NCBI GenBank assembly: GCA_964017155.1
Contig: OZ024861.1
Span: forward strand, 16,821,283 to 16,885,282
Source: Oasisia sp. SBJ-2009
Taxonomy: Eukaryota > Annelida > Polychaeta > Sabellida > Siboglinidae
Length of the DNA stretch: 64,000 bases
Direction: 5' to 3'
Positions within the stretch are counted from its first letter, which is position 1; the number at the start of each line of letters is the position of its first letter. Positions 11,217 through 23,214 of this stretch are shown piece after piece. The translations under genes were made by a program, and so were the position numbers. The notes beneath the pieces are model-generated. The model made no database searches. It saw only the letters and a program-made list of their open reading frames with translations, and was not told the origin of the DNA.

Positions 11217-13855
11217 CGTTGCGTAGCGGTTAACACGTTTTAGAGTTCCAGATCGCAGAGAGTAGATTGCCAACACAATGAAAGGAATTGCTGTCGTTGA
11301 GTGTAGTAGTTTGAAGCTCAGCAGTACGAATGTTAAATTAGATACTGTCCAAACGTCTATTTGCCTAGGCATAGGTGGAAAGCTGCTTCAGACATTGAGA
11401 CAACTCATCGAAGAGTGGTATGCACCATATACAGTGTACTGTGAATGAGAACACGAATATGAATATTCTGTTCGATTTCCGACAAGAATTAGGCACTTGC
11501 GTAGAATGCAAGCCAACCTCAATTGCTCCTACGTTTGAAACTTCATCACGAGAGGCGCGGGTATGGTAGTGTAGTGGTTTTAATACGCGCGGACGCAGCA
11601 GGCGTGATATATTTGGTCTAAAAATAAATGAAGAGAGTCTGACATTGTTGAATCTAATCGGTGTTATACGCCACGTACATTGACTTGAATCGTGCATACA
11701 AAGTACCCGAATGTCGCACAGGCCGTCGTACCATATTTACAACTGTAGTCCTATGTGTGTACCTTATTGCGAAATAGACTAGTGCAAGTAAAAGAAGAAG
11801 AAGAACAAGAAGAATTTTTTTTTATTTGACCATTATTTAAAAACAATACAGACATACACGTTATCCATGTCATACATAAATAATCAGAACAATACAAACA
11901 TAAAAAAATTATAGCAAACATGGTAATAATGCGTATAATTAACAATAACAATCTGGGGTCAGGAGACTCCTCTAAGACCAGGCTAGTCGCTATTTAGGAA
12001 CTACCTATCCGAAAATTTAACGTACATAATAATTTCGTCATCTAGAACAAATTCTTCCAGAAATAAACCAAAAAATATAACCAAACATATATAATATGAA
12101 GATGCTTGTGTGCCGCTGACAAGATTATTGTATTTCAAGTAGAAAGGCTCTGTTTTTAAATATAAATACTGAATGAAGTTTTTAGTAAAACATAGAAAGA
12201 ACGAAGTAAAAGTGGAAGAAAGCGCCCACCCCCCCAGTTTGCTTAGATCAAAGGCGTCGTCATCTTGAAATTTGACGTCGCCGTGAACGAAAATGGCGCG
12301 TCAGCCGTATTTTCGTGACGTCACGGTATTGTTGTGGCGCGTCTTCCGGTTTGCCGCCATTACTGTGCCGCGCAGCCGAATGCTGGCGATAGATGCCAGT
12401 TTCATTAGGGTAATCTCGACCGCATCGCGGTGGGATTTGCGTCTTTGACGCCAGTGGGGTGAAGGAATGTGGGCATATGTAAGCATTGAGCCTGCTTTTT
12501 TTATTTTGTTAGACACCGTGCACATTGTAACGCTCTGTTATTGTTTTTTATCAGGTGTCTGCGCCCGGTGAAAATACAGCGACACATGGCCGAAAACGTC
12601 TGGCAGAATTACTGACCGACCAGGCCCGATTACGTGAAGTTTGGCGACGCGGAAGAGTCATTCGACAGTGGGTGAAGCGTTGTTTTTATCAAGTTATTTT
12701 ATTTATATAACATGTTGAGGTAGATGATAATGTAGGCCGATCATTGGGAGAATCAAATCAACGAGTGCATGACATCGATACATGTATCACAGCTAATGCG
12801 AGTGGACATTAGTTTTGATGTTGCAGTTCTAATAATCGAAACGTTTTACTCAGACGATTGATCGAGCTATTTTTCACGCTATATGATGTATTTCAAGACA
12901 CGCAATGTCAAAATATGATGCAAAATAATGCACATAAAACGAAACTTGTGTAAAAGGCCGAGATCGCACCGCGGAAAGTATATTAACATATATATGCATA
13001 AGCACCATTCGCCCGGCGAATGCCACACACATTATCGCATGTACACATACACCCACTCAATACAGTTGAGTAGATGATTCTTTGACCGTCATGACACCAA
13101 GCACAACGCATTCATCTCGACTAGAAACAGCATACTTAGGAATCAGTATGCAAAGGCAACCTACACAAGTGCCTGTTTCTTTGCAATAGTGTAACTCAAG
13201 AGTACGCATTTGACATGTCTTCCTTCAAAGACAAGTGTAGAGATCAGTCGATGTTTTGAGTCCCATATTTATTGCAGTCACACATATCTCGGCACGCAGA
13301 TTTGTATCTAGGAAGTGACGGAGTTCGAATGCATATGTTGATACATTGCCTTGAAAACAATAGCATATGCTACAGTGATCAGTGCCAACAGGCCAGCTCT
13401 TTGGCCATGTCATGAGCGCTATGCCGACACACTGGTAACGCCAAAGGCTCGACATAACAGCGATGGAGAAGAGCCATACGAGAAAACAAAGGTTGTTCCA
13501 AACTACCCAGAAAACTACGAAATTATATACTAGACATGCGTGGGGTTCATCCCTACTCGCGCGTCGCATTCTCAGAGGGTCTGTGTCGCTCACACGTCGG
13601 TCTCAAATAGGAAGACCTGAAACCAAACAGCAGACATGTCGCAAGTTCAATTTGAAAACGAAACCACAAAGCAGCTAACAGGCAATGGTCGCATCATGTA
13701 ATCATTGATGTTGAGCTAGCTACATACATTGTACGTCCTACAAAGCGTATTACACTACAGAGTAAATATAGACTGTATGCGAACGAACGTCTTTTATCGC
13801 ATGGAATGACATATAATGCTTCAGATACATCTTTGCGCAGCCTGCATACAGCCCT
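11217..13855. repeat. Array A unit 6, lengthened by an inserted retroelement
   Basis: 2,639 bp because of a 390-bp insertion at 11794-12183. Microgene ATG 12467, exon 2 12555-12710, open, with acceptor TTTATCAG instead of TTTCTCAG and several amino-acid changes (E-N-T, A-E-L-L, R-E-V-W). Confidence 0.95.
11787..12190 (-). mobile_element. 5'-truncated non-LTR retroelement or SINE insertion with 7-bp target-site duplication
   Basis: About 390 bp absent from ordinary units, flanked by the direct repeat AGTAAAA (11787-11793 and 12184-12190). The empty site in other units reads GCAAGTAAAACATAG. The plus-strand left end is a GAA/GAAC run followed by a T-run, the reverse complement of an A-rich stretch plus a TTC microsatellite tail, so the element lies on the minus strand with its 3' end to the left. 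It contains no open frame of note. The same insertion, with the same duplication, occurs in unit 7 and array B unit 4. Confidence 0.85.
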
Positions 13856-14424
13856 CGTGGCGTCGCCGTTAACACGTTTTAGAGTTCCAGATCGCAGAGA
13901 GTAGATTGCCAACACAATGAAGGGAACTTCTGTCGTTGAGTGTAGTAGTTTGAAGCTCAGCAGTACGAATGTTAAATTATATACTGTCCAAACGTATATT
14001 TGCCTAGGCATAGGTGGAAAGCTGCTTGAGACATTGAGACAACTCATCGAAGAGTGGTATGCACCATATACAGTGTACTGTGAATGAGAACATGAATATG
14101 AATATTCTGTTCGATTTCCGACAAGAATTAGGCACTTGCGTAGAATGCAAACCAACCTCAATTGCTCCTACGTTTGAAACTTCATCACGAGAGGCGCGGG
14201 TAGGTTAGTGTAGTGGTTTTAATACGCGCGGACGCAGCAGGCGTGATATATTTGGTCTAAAAATCAATGGAGAGAGTCTGACATTGTTGAATCTAATCGG
14301 TGTTATACGCCACGTACATTGACTTGAATCGTGCATACAAAGTACCCGAATGTCGCACAGGTCGTCGTACCATATTACAACTGTAGTCCTATGTGTGTAC
14401 CTTATTGCGAAATAGACTAGTGCA

Positions 14425-14824
14425 AGTAAAAGAAGAAGAAGAACAAGAAGAATTTTTTTATTTGACCATTATTTAAAAACAATACACACATACACGTTAT
14501 CCATGTCATACATAAATAATCAGAACAATACAAACATAAAAAATTATAGCAAACATGGTAATAATGCGTATAATTAACAATAACAATCTGGGGTCAGGAG
14601 ACTCCTCTAAGACCAGGCTAGTCGCTATTTAGTAGCTACCTATCCGAAAATTTAACGTACATAATAATTTCGTCATCTAGAACAAATTCTTCCAGAAATA
14701 AACCAAAAAATATCACCAAACATATATAATATGAAGATGCTTGTGTGCCGCTGACAAGATTATTGTATTTCAAGTAGAAAGGCTCTGTTTTTAAATATAA
14801 ATACTGAATGAAGTTTTAGTAAAA
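14425..14824 (-). mobile_element. Same retroelement insertion, second copy
   Basis: Insert 14432-14817 (386 bp) between AGTAAAA repeats at 14425-14431 and 14818-14824. It sits at the identical unit position as in unit 6, so the copies spread by array duplication, not by new transposition. Confidence 0.85.
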
Positions 14825-15857
14825 CATAGAAAGAACGAAGTAAAAGTGGAAGAAAGCGCCCCCCCCCCAGTTTGCTTAGATCAAAGGCGTCGCCATCTTG
14901 AAATTTGACGTCGCCGTGAACGAAAATGGCGCGTCAGCCGTATTGTCGTGACGTCACGGTATTGTTGTGGCGCGTCTTCCGGTTTGCCGCCATTACTGTG
15001 CCGCGCAGCCGAATGCTGGCGATAGATGCCAGTTTCATTAGGGTAATCTCGACCGCATCGCGGTGGGATTTGCGTCTTTGACGCCAGTGGGGTGAAGGAA
15101 TGTGGGCATATGTAAGCATTGAGCCTGCTTTTTTAATTTTGTTAGACACCGTGCACATTGTAACGCTCTTTTATTGTTTTTTCTCAGGTGTCTGCGCCCG
15201 GTGAAGATACAGCGACACATGGCCGAAAACGTCTGGCAGCATTCCTGACCGACCAGGCCCGATTATGTGAAGATTGGCGACGCGGAACAGTCATTCGACA
15301 GTGGGTGAAGCGTTGTTTTTATCAAGTTATTTTATTTATATAACATGTTGAGGTAGATGATAATGTAGGCCGTTCACTGGGAGAATCAAATCAACGAGTG
15401 CATGACATCGATACATGTATCACAGCTAATGCGAGTGGACATTAGTTTTGATGTTGCAGTTCTCATAATCGAAACGTTTTACTCAGACGATTGATCGAGC
15501 TGTTTTTCACGCTATATGATGTATTTCAAGACACACAATGTCAAAATATGATGCAAAATAATGCACATAAAACGAAACTTGTGTAAGAGGCCGAGATCGC
15601 ACCGCGGAAAATATCTTAACATATATATGCATAAGCATCATTCGCGCGGCGAATGCCACACACATTATCGCATGTACACATACACCCACTCAATACAGTT
15701 GAGTAGATGATTCTTTGACTGTCATGACACCAAGCACAACGCATTCATCTCGACTGGAAACAGCATACTTAGGAATCAGCATGCAAAGGAAACCTACACA
15801 AGTGCCTGTTTCTTTGCAATAGTGTAACTCAAGGGTACGCATTTGACATGTCTTCCT

Positions 15858-16202
15858 TCAAAGACAAGTGTAGAGATCAGTCGATGTTTTGAGACCCATA
15901 TTTATTGCAGTCACACATATCTCGGCACGCAGATTTGTATCTAGGAAGTGACGGAGTTCGAATGCATACGTTGATACATTGCCTTGAAAACAATAGCATA
16001 TGCTACAGTGATCAATGCCAACAGGCCAGCTCTTTGGCCATGTCATGAGCGCTATGCCGACAAACAGGTAACGCCAAAGGCTAGACATAACAGCGATGGA
16101 GAAGAGCCATACGAGAAAACAAAGGTTGTTCGAAACTACCCAGACAACTACGAAATTATATACTAGACATGCGTGGGGTTCATCACTACTCGCGCGTCGC
16201 AT
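15858..16202 (-). CDS. Hydrophobic open reading frame of unknown status (representative, unit 7)
   Basis: A 114-codon ATG frame starting M-R-R. Residues ~15-60 form two hydrophobic stretches (rich in V, W, L, F) consistent with a membrane hairpin, followed by T-D-H-C-S-I-C and a more polar tail ending D-L-Y-T-C-L. The frame is open in 15 of the 16 complete units. In most units it ends at a TGA, after which the same frame continues for about 57 more codons. I recognise no family. No convincing splice structure or promoter of its own was found, although the CpG block could fire on this strand. Most likely non-coding or a decayed gene, but its persistence is worth testing. Confidence 0.15.
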   Translation of the reverse strand: MRRASSDEPHACLVYNFVVVWVVSNNLCFLVWLFSIAVMSSLWRYLFVGIALMTWPKSWPVGIDHCSICYCFQGNVSTYAFELRHFLDTNLRAEICVTAINMGLKTSTDLYTCL

Positions 16203-16488
16203 TCTCAGAGGGCCTGTGTCGCTCACACGTCGGTCTCATATAGGAAGACCTGAAACCAAAGAGCAGACATGTCGCAAGTTCAATATGAAAACGAAACCAC
16301 AAAGCAGCTAACAGGCAATGGTCGCATCATATAATCATTGATGTTGAGCTAGCAACACACATTGTACGTCCTACAAAGCGTATTACACTACAGCGTAGAT
16401 CTAGACTGTATGCGAACGAACGTCTTTTATCGCATGTAATGTCATATAATGCTTCAGATACATCTTTGCGCAGCCTGCATACAGCCCT

Positions 16489-18730
16489 TGTGGCGTAGAC
16501 GTTAACACGTTTTAGAGTTCCAGATCGCAGAGAGTAGATTGCCAACACAATGAAAGGAATTGCTGTCGTTGAGTGTAGTAGTTTGAAGCTCAGCAGTACG
16601 AATGTTAAATTAGATACTGTCCAAACGTCTATTTGCCTAGGCATAGATGGAAAGCTGCTTGAGACATTGTGACAACTCATCGAAGAGTGGTATGCACCAT
16701 ATACAGTGTACTGTGAATGAGAACAAGAATATGAATATTCTGTTCGATTTCCGACAAGAATTAGGCACTTGCGTAGAATGCAAGCCAACCTCAATTGCTC
16801 CTACGTTTGAAACTTCATTACGAGAGGCGCGGGTAGGTTAGTGTAGTGGTTTTAATACGCGCGGACGCAGCAGGCCTGATATATTTGGTCTAAAAATCAA
16901 TGGAGAGAGTCTGACATTGTTGATTCTAATCGGTGTTATACGCCACGCACATTTACTTGCATCGTGCATAAAAAGTTCCCGAATGTCGCACAGGCCGTCG
17001 TACCATAATACAACTGTAGTCCTATGTGTGTACCTTATTGCGAAATAGGTTAGCGCAAGTAAAACATAGAAAGAACGAAGTAAAAGTGGAAGAAAGCGCC
17101 CCCCCCTCCAGTTTGCTTAGATCAAAGGCGTCGCCATCTTGTAATTTGACGTCGCCGGGAACGAAAATGGCGCGTCAGCCGTATTGTCGTGACGTCACGG
17201 TATTGTTGTGGCGCGTCTTCCGGTTTGCCGCCATTACTGTGCCGCGCAGCCGAATGCTGGCGATAGATGCCAGTTTCATTAGGGTAATCTCGACCGCATC
17301 GCGGTGGGATTTGCGTCTTTGACGCCAGTGGGGTGAAAGAATGTGGGCATATGTAAGTATTGAGCCTGCTTTTTTTTATTTTGTTAGACACCGTGCACAT
17401 TGTAACGCTCTTTTATTGTTTTTTCTCAGGTGTCTGCGCCCGGTCAAAAATACAGCGACACATGGCCGAAAACGTCTGGCAGAATTAGTGACCGACCAGG
17501 CCCGATTATGTGAAGATTGGCGACGCGGAACAGTCATTCGACAGTGGGTGAACCGTTGTTTTTATCAAGTTATTTTATTTATATAACATGTTTAGGTAGA
17601 TGATAATGTAGGCCGATCACTGGGAGAATCAAATCAACGAGTGCTTGACATCGATACATGTATCACAGATAATGCGAGTGGACATTAGTTTTGATGTTGC
17701 AGTTCTCATAATCGAAAGTTTTACTCAGACGATTGATCGAGCTATTTTTCACGCTATATGATGTATTTCAAGACACGCAATGTCAAAATATGATGCAAAA
17801 TAATGCAAATGAAACGAAACTTGTGTAAGAGGCCGAGATCGCACCGCGGAAAGTATCTTAACACATATATGCATCAGCACCATTCGCGCGGCGAAAGCCA
17901 CACACATTATCGCATGTACACATACACCCACTCAATACAGTTGAGTAGATGACTCTTTGACCGTCATGACACCAAGCACAACGCATTCATCTCGACTGGA
18001 AGCAGCATACTTAGGAATCAGCACGCAAAGGCAACCTACACAAGTGCCTCTTTCTTTGCAATAGTGTAACTCAAGGGTACGCATTTCACATGTCTTCCTT
18101 CAAAGACAAGTGTAGAGATCAGTCGATGCTTTAAGACCCATATTTATTGCAGTCACACATATCTCGGCACGCAGATTTGTATCTAGGAAGTGACGGAGTT
18201 CGAATGCATATGTTGATACATTGCCTTGAAAACAATAGCATATGCTACAGTGATCAGTGCCAACAGGCCAACTCTTTGGCCATGTCATGAGCGCTATGCC
18301 GACAAACAGGTAACGCCAAAGGTTAGACATAACAGCGATGGAGAAGAGCCATACGAGAAAACAAAGGTTGTTCCAAACTACCCAGACAACTACGAAATTA
18401 TGTACTAGACATGCGTGGGGTTCATCACTACTCGCGCGTCGCATTCTGAGAGGGTCTGTGTCCCTCACACGTCGGTCTCAAATAGGAAGACCTGAAACGA
18501 AAGAGCAGACATGTCGCAAGTTCAATATGAAAACGAAACCACAAAGCAACTAACAGGCAATGGTCGCATCATATAATCATTGATGTTGAGCTAGCTACAT
18601 ACATTGTACGTCCTACAAAGCGTATTACACTACAGAGTAAATCTAGACTGTATGCGAACGAACGTCTTTTATCGCATGGAATGGCATATACTGCTTCAGA
18701 TACATCTTTGCGCAGCCTGCATACAGCCAT
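16489..18730. repeat. Array A unit 8
   Basis: Microgene ATG 17341, exon 2 from 17430. A one-base gain near 17443 (GGTCAAAAATAC in place of GGTGAAGATAC) shifts the frame, so this copy is broken if spliced. The intron T-run is altered (T-rich then ATTTTG). Confidence 0.95.
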
Positions 18731-20971
18731 CGTGGCGTAGCCGTTAACACGTTTTAGAGTTCCAGATCGCAGAGAGTAGATTGCCAACACAATGAAAGGA
18801 ATTGCTGTCGTTGAGTGTAGTAGTTTGAAGCTCAGCAGTACGAATGTTAAATTAGATACTGTCCAAACGTCTATTTGCCTAGGCATAGGTGGAAAGCTGC
18901 TTGAGACATTGAGACAACTCATCGAAGAGTGGTATGCACCATATACAGTGTACTGTGAATGAGAACAAGAATATGAATATTCTGTTCGATTTCCGACAAG
19001 AATTAGGCACTTGCGTAGAATGCAAGCCAACCTCAATTGCTCCTACGTTTGAAAGTTCATTACGAGAGGCGCGGGTAGGGCAGTGTAGTGGTTTTAATAC
19101 GCGCGGACGCAGCAGGCGTGGTATATTTGGTCTAAAAATCAATGGAGAGAGTCTGACATTGTTGAATCTAATCGGTGTTATACGCCACGCACATTGACTT
19201 GAATCGTGCATACAAAGAACCCGAATGTCGCACAGGCCGTCGTACCATAATACAACTGTAGTCCTATGTGTGTACCTTATTGCGAAATAGGCTAGCGCAA
19301 GTAAAACATAGAAAGAACGAAGTAAAAGTGGAAGAAAGCGCCCCCCCCCTCCAGTTTGCTTAGATCAAAGGCGTCGCCATCTTGTAATTTGACGTCGCCG
19401 GGAACGAAAATGGCGCGTCTGCCGTATTGTCGTGACGTCACGGTATTGTTGTGGCGCGTCTTCCGGTTTGCCGCCATTACTGTGCCGCGCAGCCGAATGC
19501 TGGCGACAGATGCCAGTTTCTCTAGGGTAATCTCGACCGCATCGCGGTGGGATTTGCGTCTTTGAAGCGTGGGGTGAAGGAATGTGGGCATATGTAAGCA
19601 TTGAGCATGCTGTTTTTTATTTTGTTGGACACCGTGCACATTGTAACGCTCTTTTATTGTTTTTTCTCAGGTGTCTGCGCCCGGTGAAGATACAGCGACC
19701 CATGGCCGGAAACGTCTGGCAGCATTACTGACCGACCAGGCTCGATTATGTGAAGATTGGCGACGCGGAACAGTCATTCGACAGTGGGTGAAGCGTTGTT
19801 TTTATCAAGTTATTTTATTTATATAACATGTTGAGGTAGATGATAATGTAGGCCGATCACTGGGAGAATCAAATCAACGAGTGCATGACATCGATACATG
19901 TATCATAGCTAATGCGAGTGGACATTAGTTTTGATGTTGCAGTTCTCATAATCGAAACGTTTTACTCAGACGATTTATCCAGCTATTGTTCACGCTATAT
20001 GATATATTTCAAGACACGCAATGTCAAAATATGATGCAAAATAATGCACATGAAACGAAACTTGTGTAAGAGGCCGAGATCGCACCGCGGAAAGTATCTT
20101 AACATATAAATGCATAAGCACCATTCGCGCGGCGAATGCCACACACATTATCGCATGTACACATACACCCACTCAATACAGTTGAGTAGATGATTCTTTG
20201 ACCGTCATGACACCAAGCACAACGCATTCATCTCGACTAGAAACAGCATACTTAGGAATCAGCATGCAAAGGGAACCTACACAAGTGCCTCTTTCTTTGC
20301 AATAGTGTAACTCAAGAGTACGCATTTGACATGTCTTCTTTCAAAGACAAGTGTAGAGATCAGTCGATGTTTTGAGTCCCATATTTATTGCAGTCACACA
20401 TATCTCGGCACGCAGATTTGTATCTAGGAAGTGACGGAGTTCGAATGCATATGTTGATACATTTCCTTGAAAACAATAGCATATGCTACAGTGATCAGTG
20501 CCAACAGGCCAGCTCTTTGGCCATGTCATGAGCGCTATGCCGACACACAGGTAACGCCAAAGGCTAGACATAACAGCGATGGAGAAGAGCCATACGAGAA
20601 AACAAAGGTTGTTCCAAACTACCCAGACAACTACGAAATTATATACTAGACATGCGTGGGGTTCATCACTACTCGCGCGTCGCATTCTCAGAGGGTCTGT
20701 GTCGCTCTCACGTCGGTCTCAAATAGGAAGACCTGAAACCAAACAGCAGACATGTCGCAAGTTCAATTTGAAAACGAAACCACAAAGCAGCTAACAGGCA
20801 ATGGTCGCATCATATAATCATTGATGTTGAGCTAGCTACATACATTGTACGTCCTACAAAGCGTATTACACTACAGAGTAAATATAGACTGTATGCGAAC
20901 GAACGTCTTTTATCGCATGGAATGGCATATAATGCTTCAGATACATCTTTGCGCAGCCTGCATACAGCCCT
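18731..20971. repeat. Array A unit 9
   Basis: Microgene ATG 19582, exon 2 19671-19826, open. It carries a set of variants (GAAGCGTGGGG before the ATG, TTGGACACC in the intron, CCATGGCCGG in exon 2) that are otherwise found only in array B units 1 and 2, linking the two arrays. Confidence 0.95.
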
Positions 20972-23214
20972 CGTGGCGTCGCCGTTAACACGTTTTAGAG
21001 TTCCAGATCGCAGAGAGTAGATTGCCAACACAATGAAGGGAACTTCTGTCGTTGAGTGTAGTAGTTTGAAGCTCAGCAGTACGAATGTTAAATTAGATAC
21101 TATCCAAACGTCTATTTGCCTAGGCATAGGTGGAAAGCTGCTTGAGACATTGAGACAACTCATCGAAGACTGGTATGCACCATATACAGTGTACTGTGAA
21201 TGAGAACAAGAATATGAATATTCTGTTCGATTTCCGACAAGAATTAGGCACTTGCGTATAATGCAAGCCAACCTCAATTGCTCCTACGTTTGAAACTTCA
21301 TTACGAGAGGCGCGGGTAGGTTAGTGTAGTGGTTTTAATACGCGCAGACGCAGCAGGCGTGATATATTTGGTCTAAAAATCAATGGAGAGAGTCTGACAT
21401 TGTTGATTCTAATCGGTGTTATACGCCACGCACATTTACTTGCATCGTGCATAAAAAGTACCCGAATGTCGCACAGGCCGTCGTACCATAATATAACTGT
21501 AGTCCTATGTGTGTACCTTATTGCGAAATAGGCTAGCGCAAGTAAAACATAGAAAGAACGAAGTAAAAGTGGAAGAAAGCGCCCCCCCCCCCCCCAGTTT
21601 GCTTAGATCAAAGGCGTCGCCAGCTTGAAATTTGACGTCGCCTTGAACGACAATGGCGCGTCTGCCGTATTGTCGTGACGTCACGGTATTGTTGTGGCGC
21701 GTCTTCCGGTTTGCTGCCATTACTGTGCCGCGCAGCCGAATGCTGGCGACAGATGCCAGTTTCTTTAGGGTAATCTCGACCGCATCGCGGTGGGATTTGC
21801 GTCTTTGAAGCGTGGGGTGAAGGAATGTGGGCATATGTAAGCATTGAGCATGCTGTTTTTAATTTTGTTAGACACCGTGCACACTGTAACGCTCTTTTAT
21901 TGTTTTTTCTCAGGTGTCTGCGCCCGGTGAAGATACAGCGACACATGGCCGAAAACGTCTGGCAGCATTACTGACCGACCAGGCCCGATTATGTGAAGAT
22001 TGGCGACGCGGAACAGTCATTCGACAGTTGGTGAAGCGTTGTTTTTATCAAGTTATTTTATTTATATAACATGTTTAGGTAGATGATAATGTAGGCCGAT
22101 CACTGGGAGAATCAAATCAACGAGTGCATGACATCGATACATGTATCATAGCTAATGCGAGTGGACATTAGTTTTGATGTTGCAGTTCTCATAATCGAAA
22201 CGTTTTACTCAGACGATTGATCCAGCTATTTTTCACGCTATATGATGTATTTCAAGACACGCAATGTCAAAATATGATGCAAAATAATGCACATGAAACG
22301 AAACTTGTGTAAGAGGCCGAGATCGCACCGCGGAAAGTATCTTAACATATATATGCATAAGCACCATTCGCGCGGCGAATGCCACACACATTATCGCATG
22401 TACACATACACCCACTCAACACAGTTGAGTAGATGATTCTTTGACCGTCATGACACCTAGCACAACGCATTCATCTCGACTGGAAACAGCATACTTAGGA
22501 ATCAGCTTGCAAAGGAAACCTACACAAGTGCCTCTTTCTTTGCAATAGTGTAACTCAAGGGTACGCATTTGACATGTCTTCCTTCAAAGACAAGTGTAGA
22601 GATCAGTCGATGTTTTGAGACCCATATTTATTGCAGTCACACATATCTTGGCACGCAGATTTGTATCTAGGAAGTGACGGAATTCGAATGCATATGTTGA
22701 TACATTGCATTGAAAACAATAGCATATGCTACAGTGATCAGTGCCAACAGGCCAGCTCTTTGGCCATGTCATGAGCGCTATGCCGACACACAGGTAACGC
22801 CAAAGGCTAGACATAACAGCGATGGAGAAGAGCCATACGAGAAAACAAAGGTTGTTCCAAACTACCCAGACAACTACGAAATTATATACTAGACATGCGT
22901 GGGGTTCATCACTACTCGCGCGTCGCATTCTCAGAGGGTCTGTGTCGCTCTCACGTCGGTCTCAAATAGGAAGACCTGAAACCAAACAGCAGACATGTCG
23001 CAAGTTCAATTTGAAAACGAAACCACAAAGCAGCTAACAGGCAATGGTCGCATCATATAATCATTGATGTTGAGCTAGCTACATACATTGTACGTCCTAC
23101 AAAGCGTATTACACTACAGAGTAAATATAGACTGTATGCGAACGAACGTCTTTTATCGCATGGAATGGCATATAATGCTTCAGATACATCTTTGCGCAGC
23201 CTGCATACAGCCCT
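20972..23214. repeat. Array A unit 10
   Basis: Microgene ATG 21825, exon 2 21914-22069, open, ending R-Q-L-V-K instead of R-Q-W-V-K. Member of a nearly identical run with units 11 and 12. Confidence 0.95.

Larger units (their letters stand above)
13856..16488. repeat. Array A unit 7, lengthened by the same inserted retroelement
   Basis: 2,633 bp. Microgene ATG 15100, exon 2 15188-15343, open, with the L-A-A-F variant otherwise seen in unit 3. The reverse-strand hydrophobic frame is 15858-16202. Confidence 0.95.
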
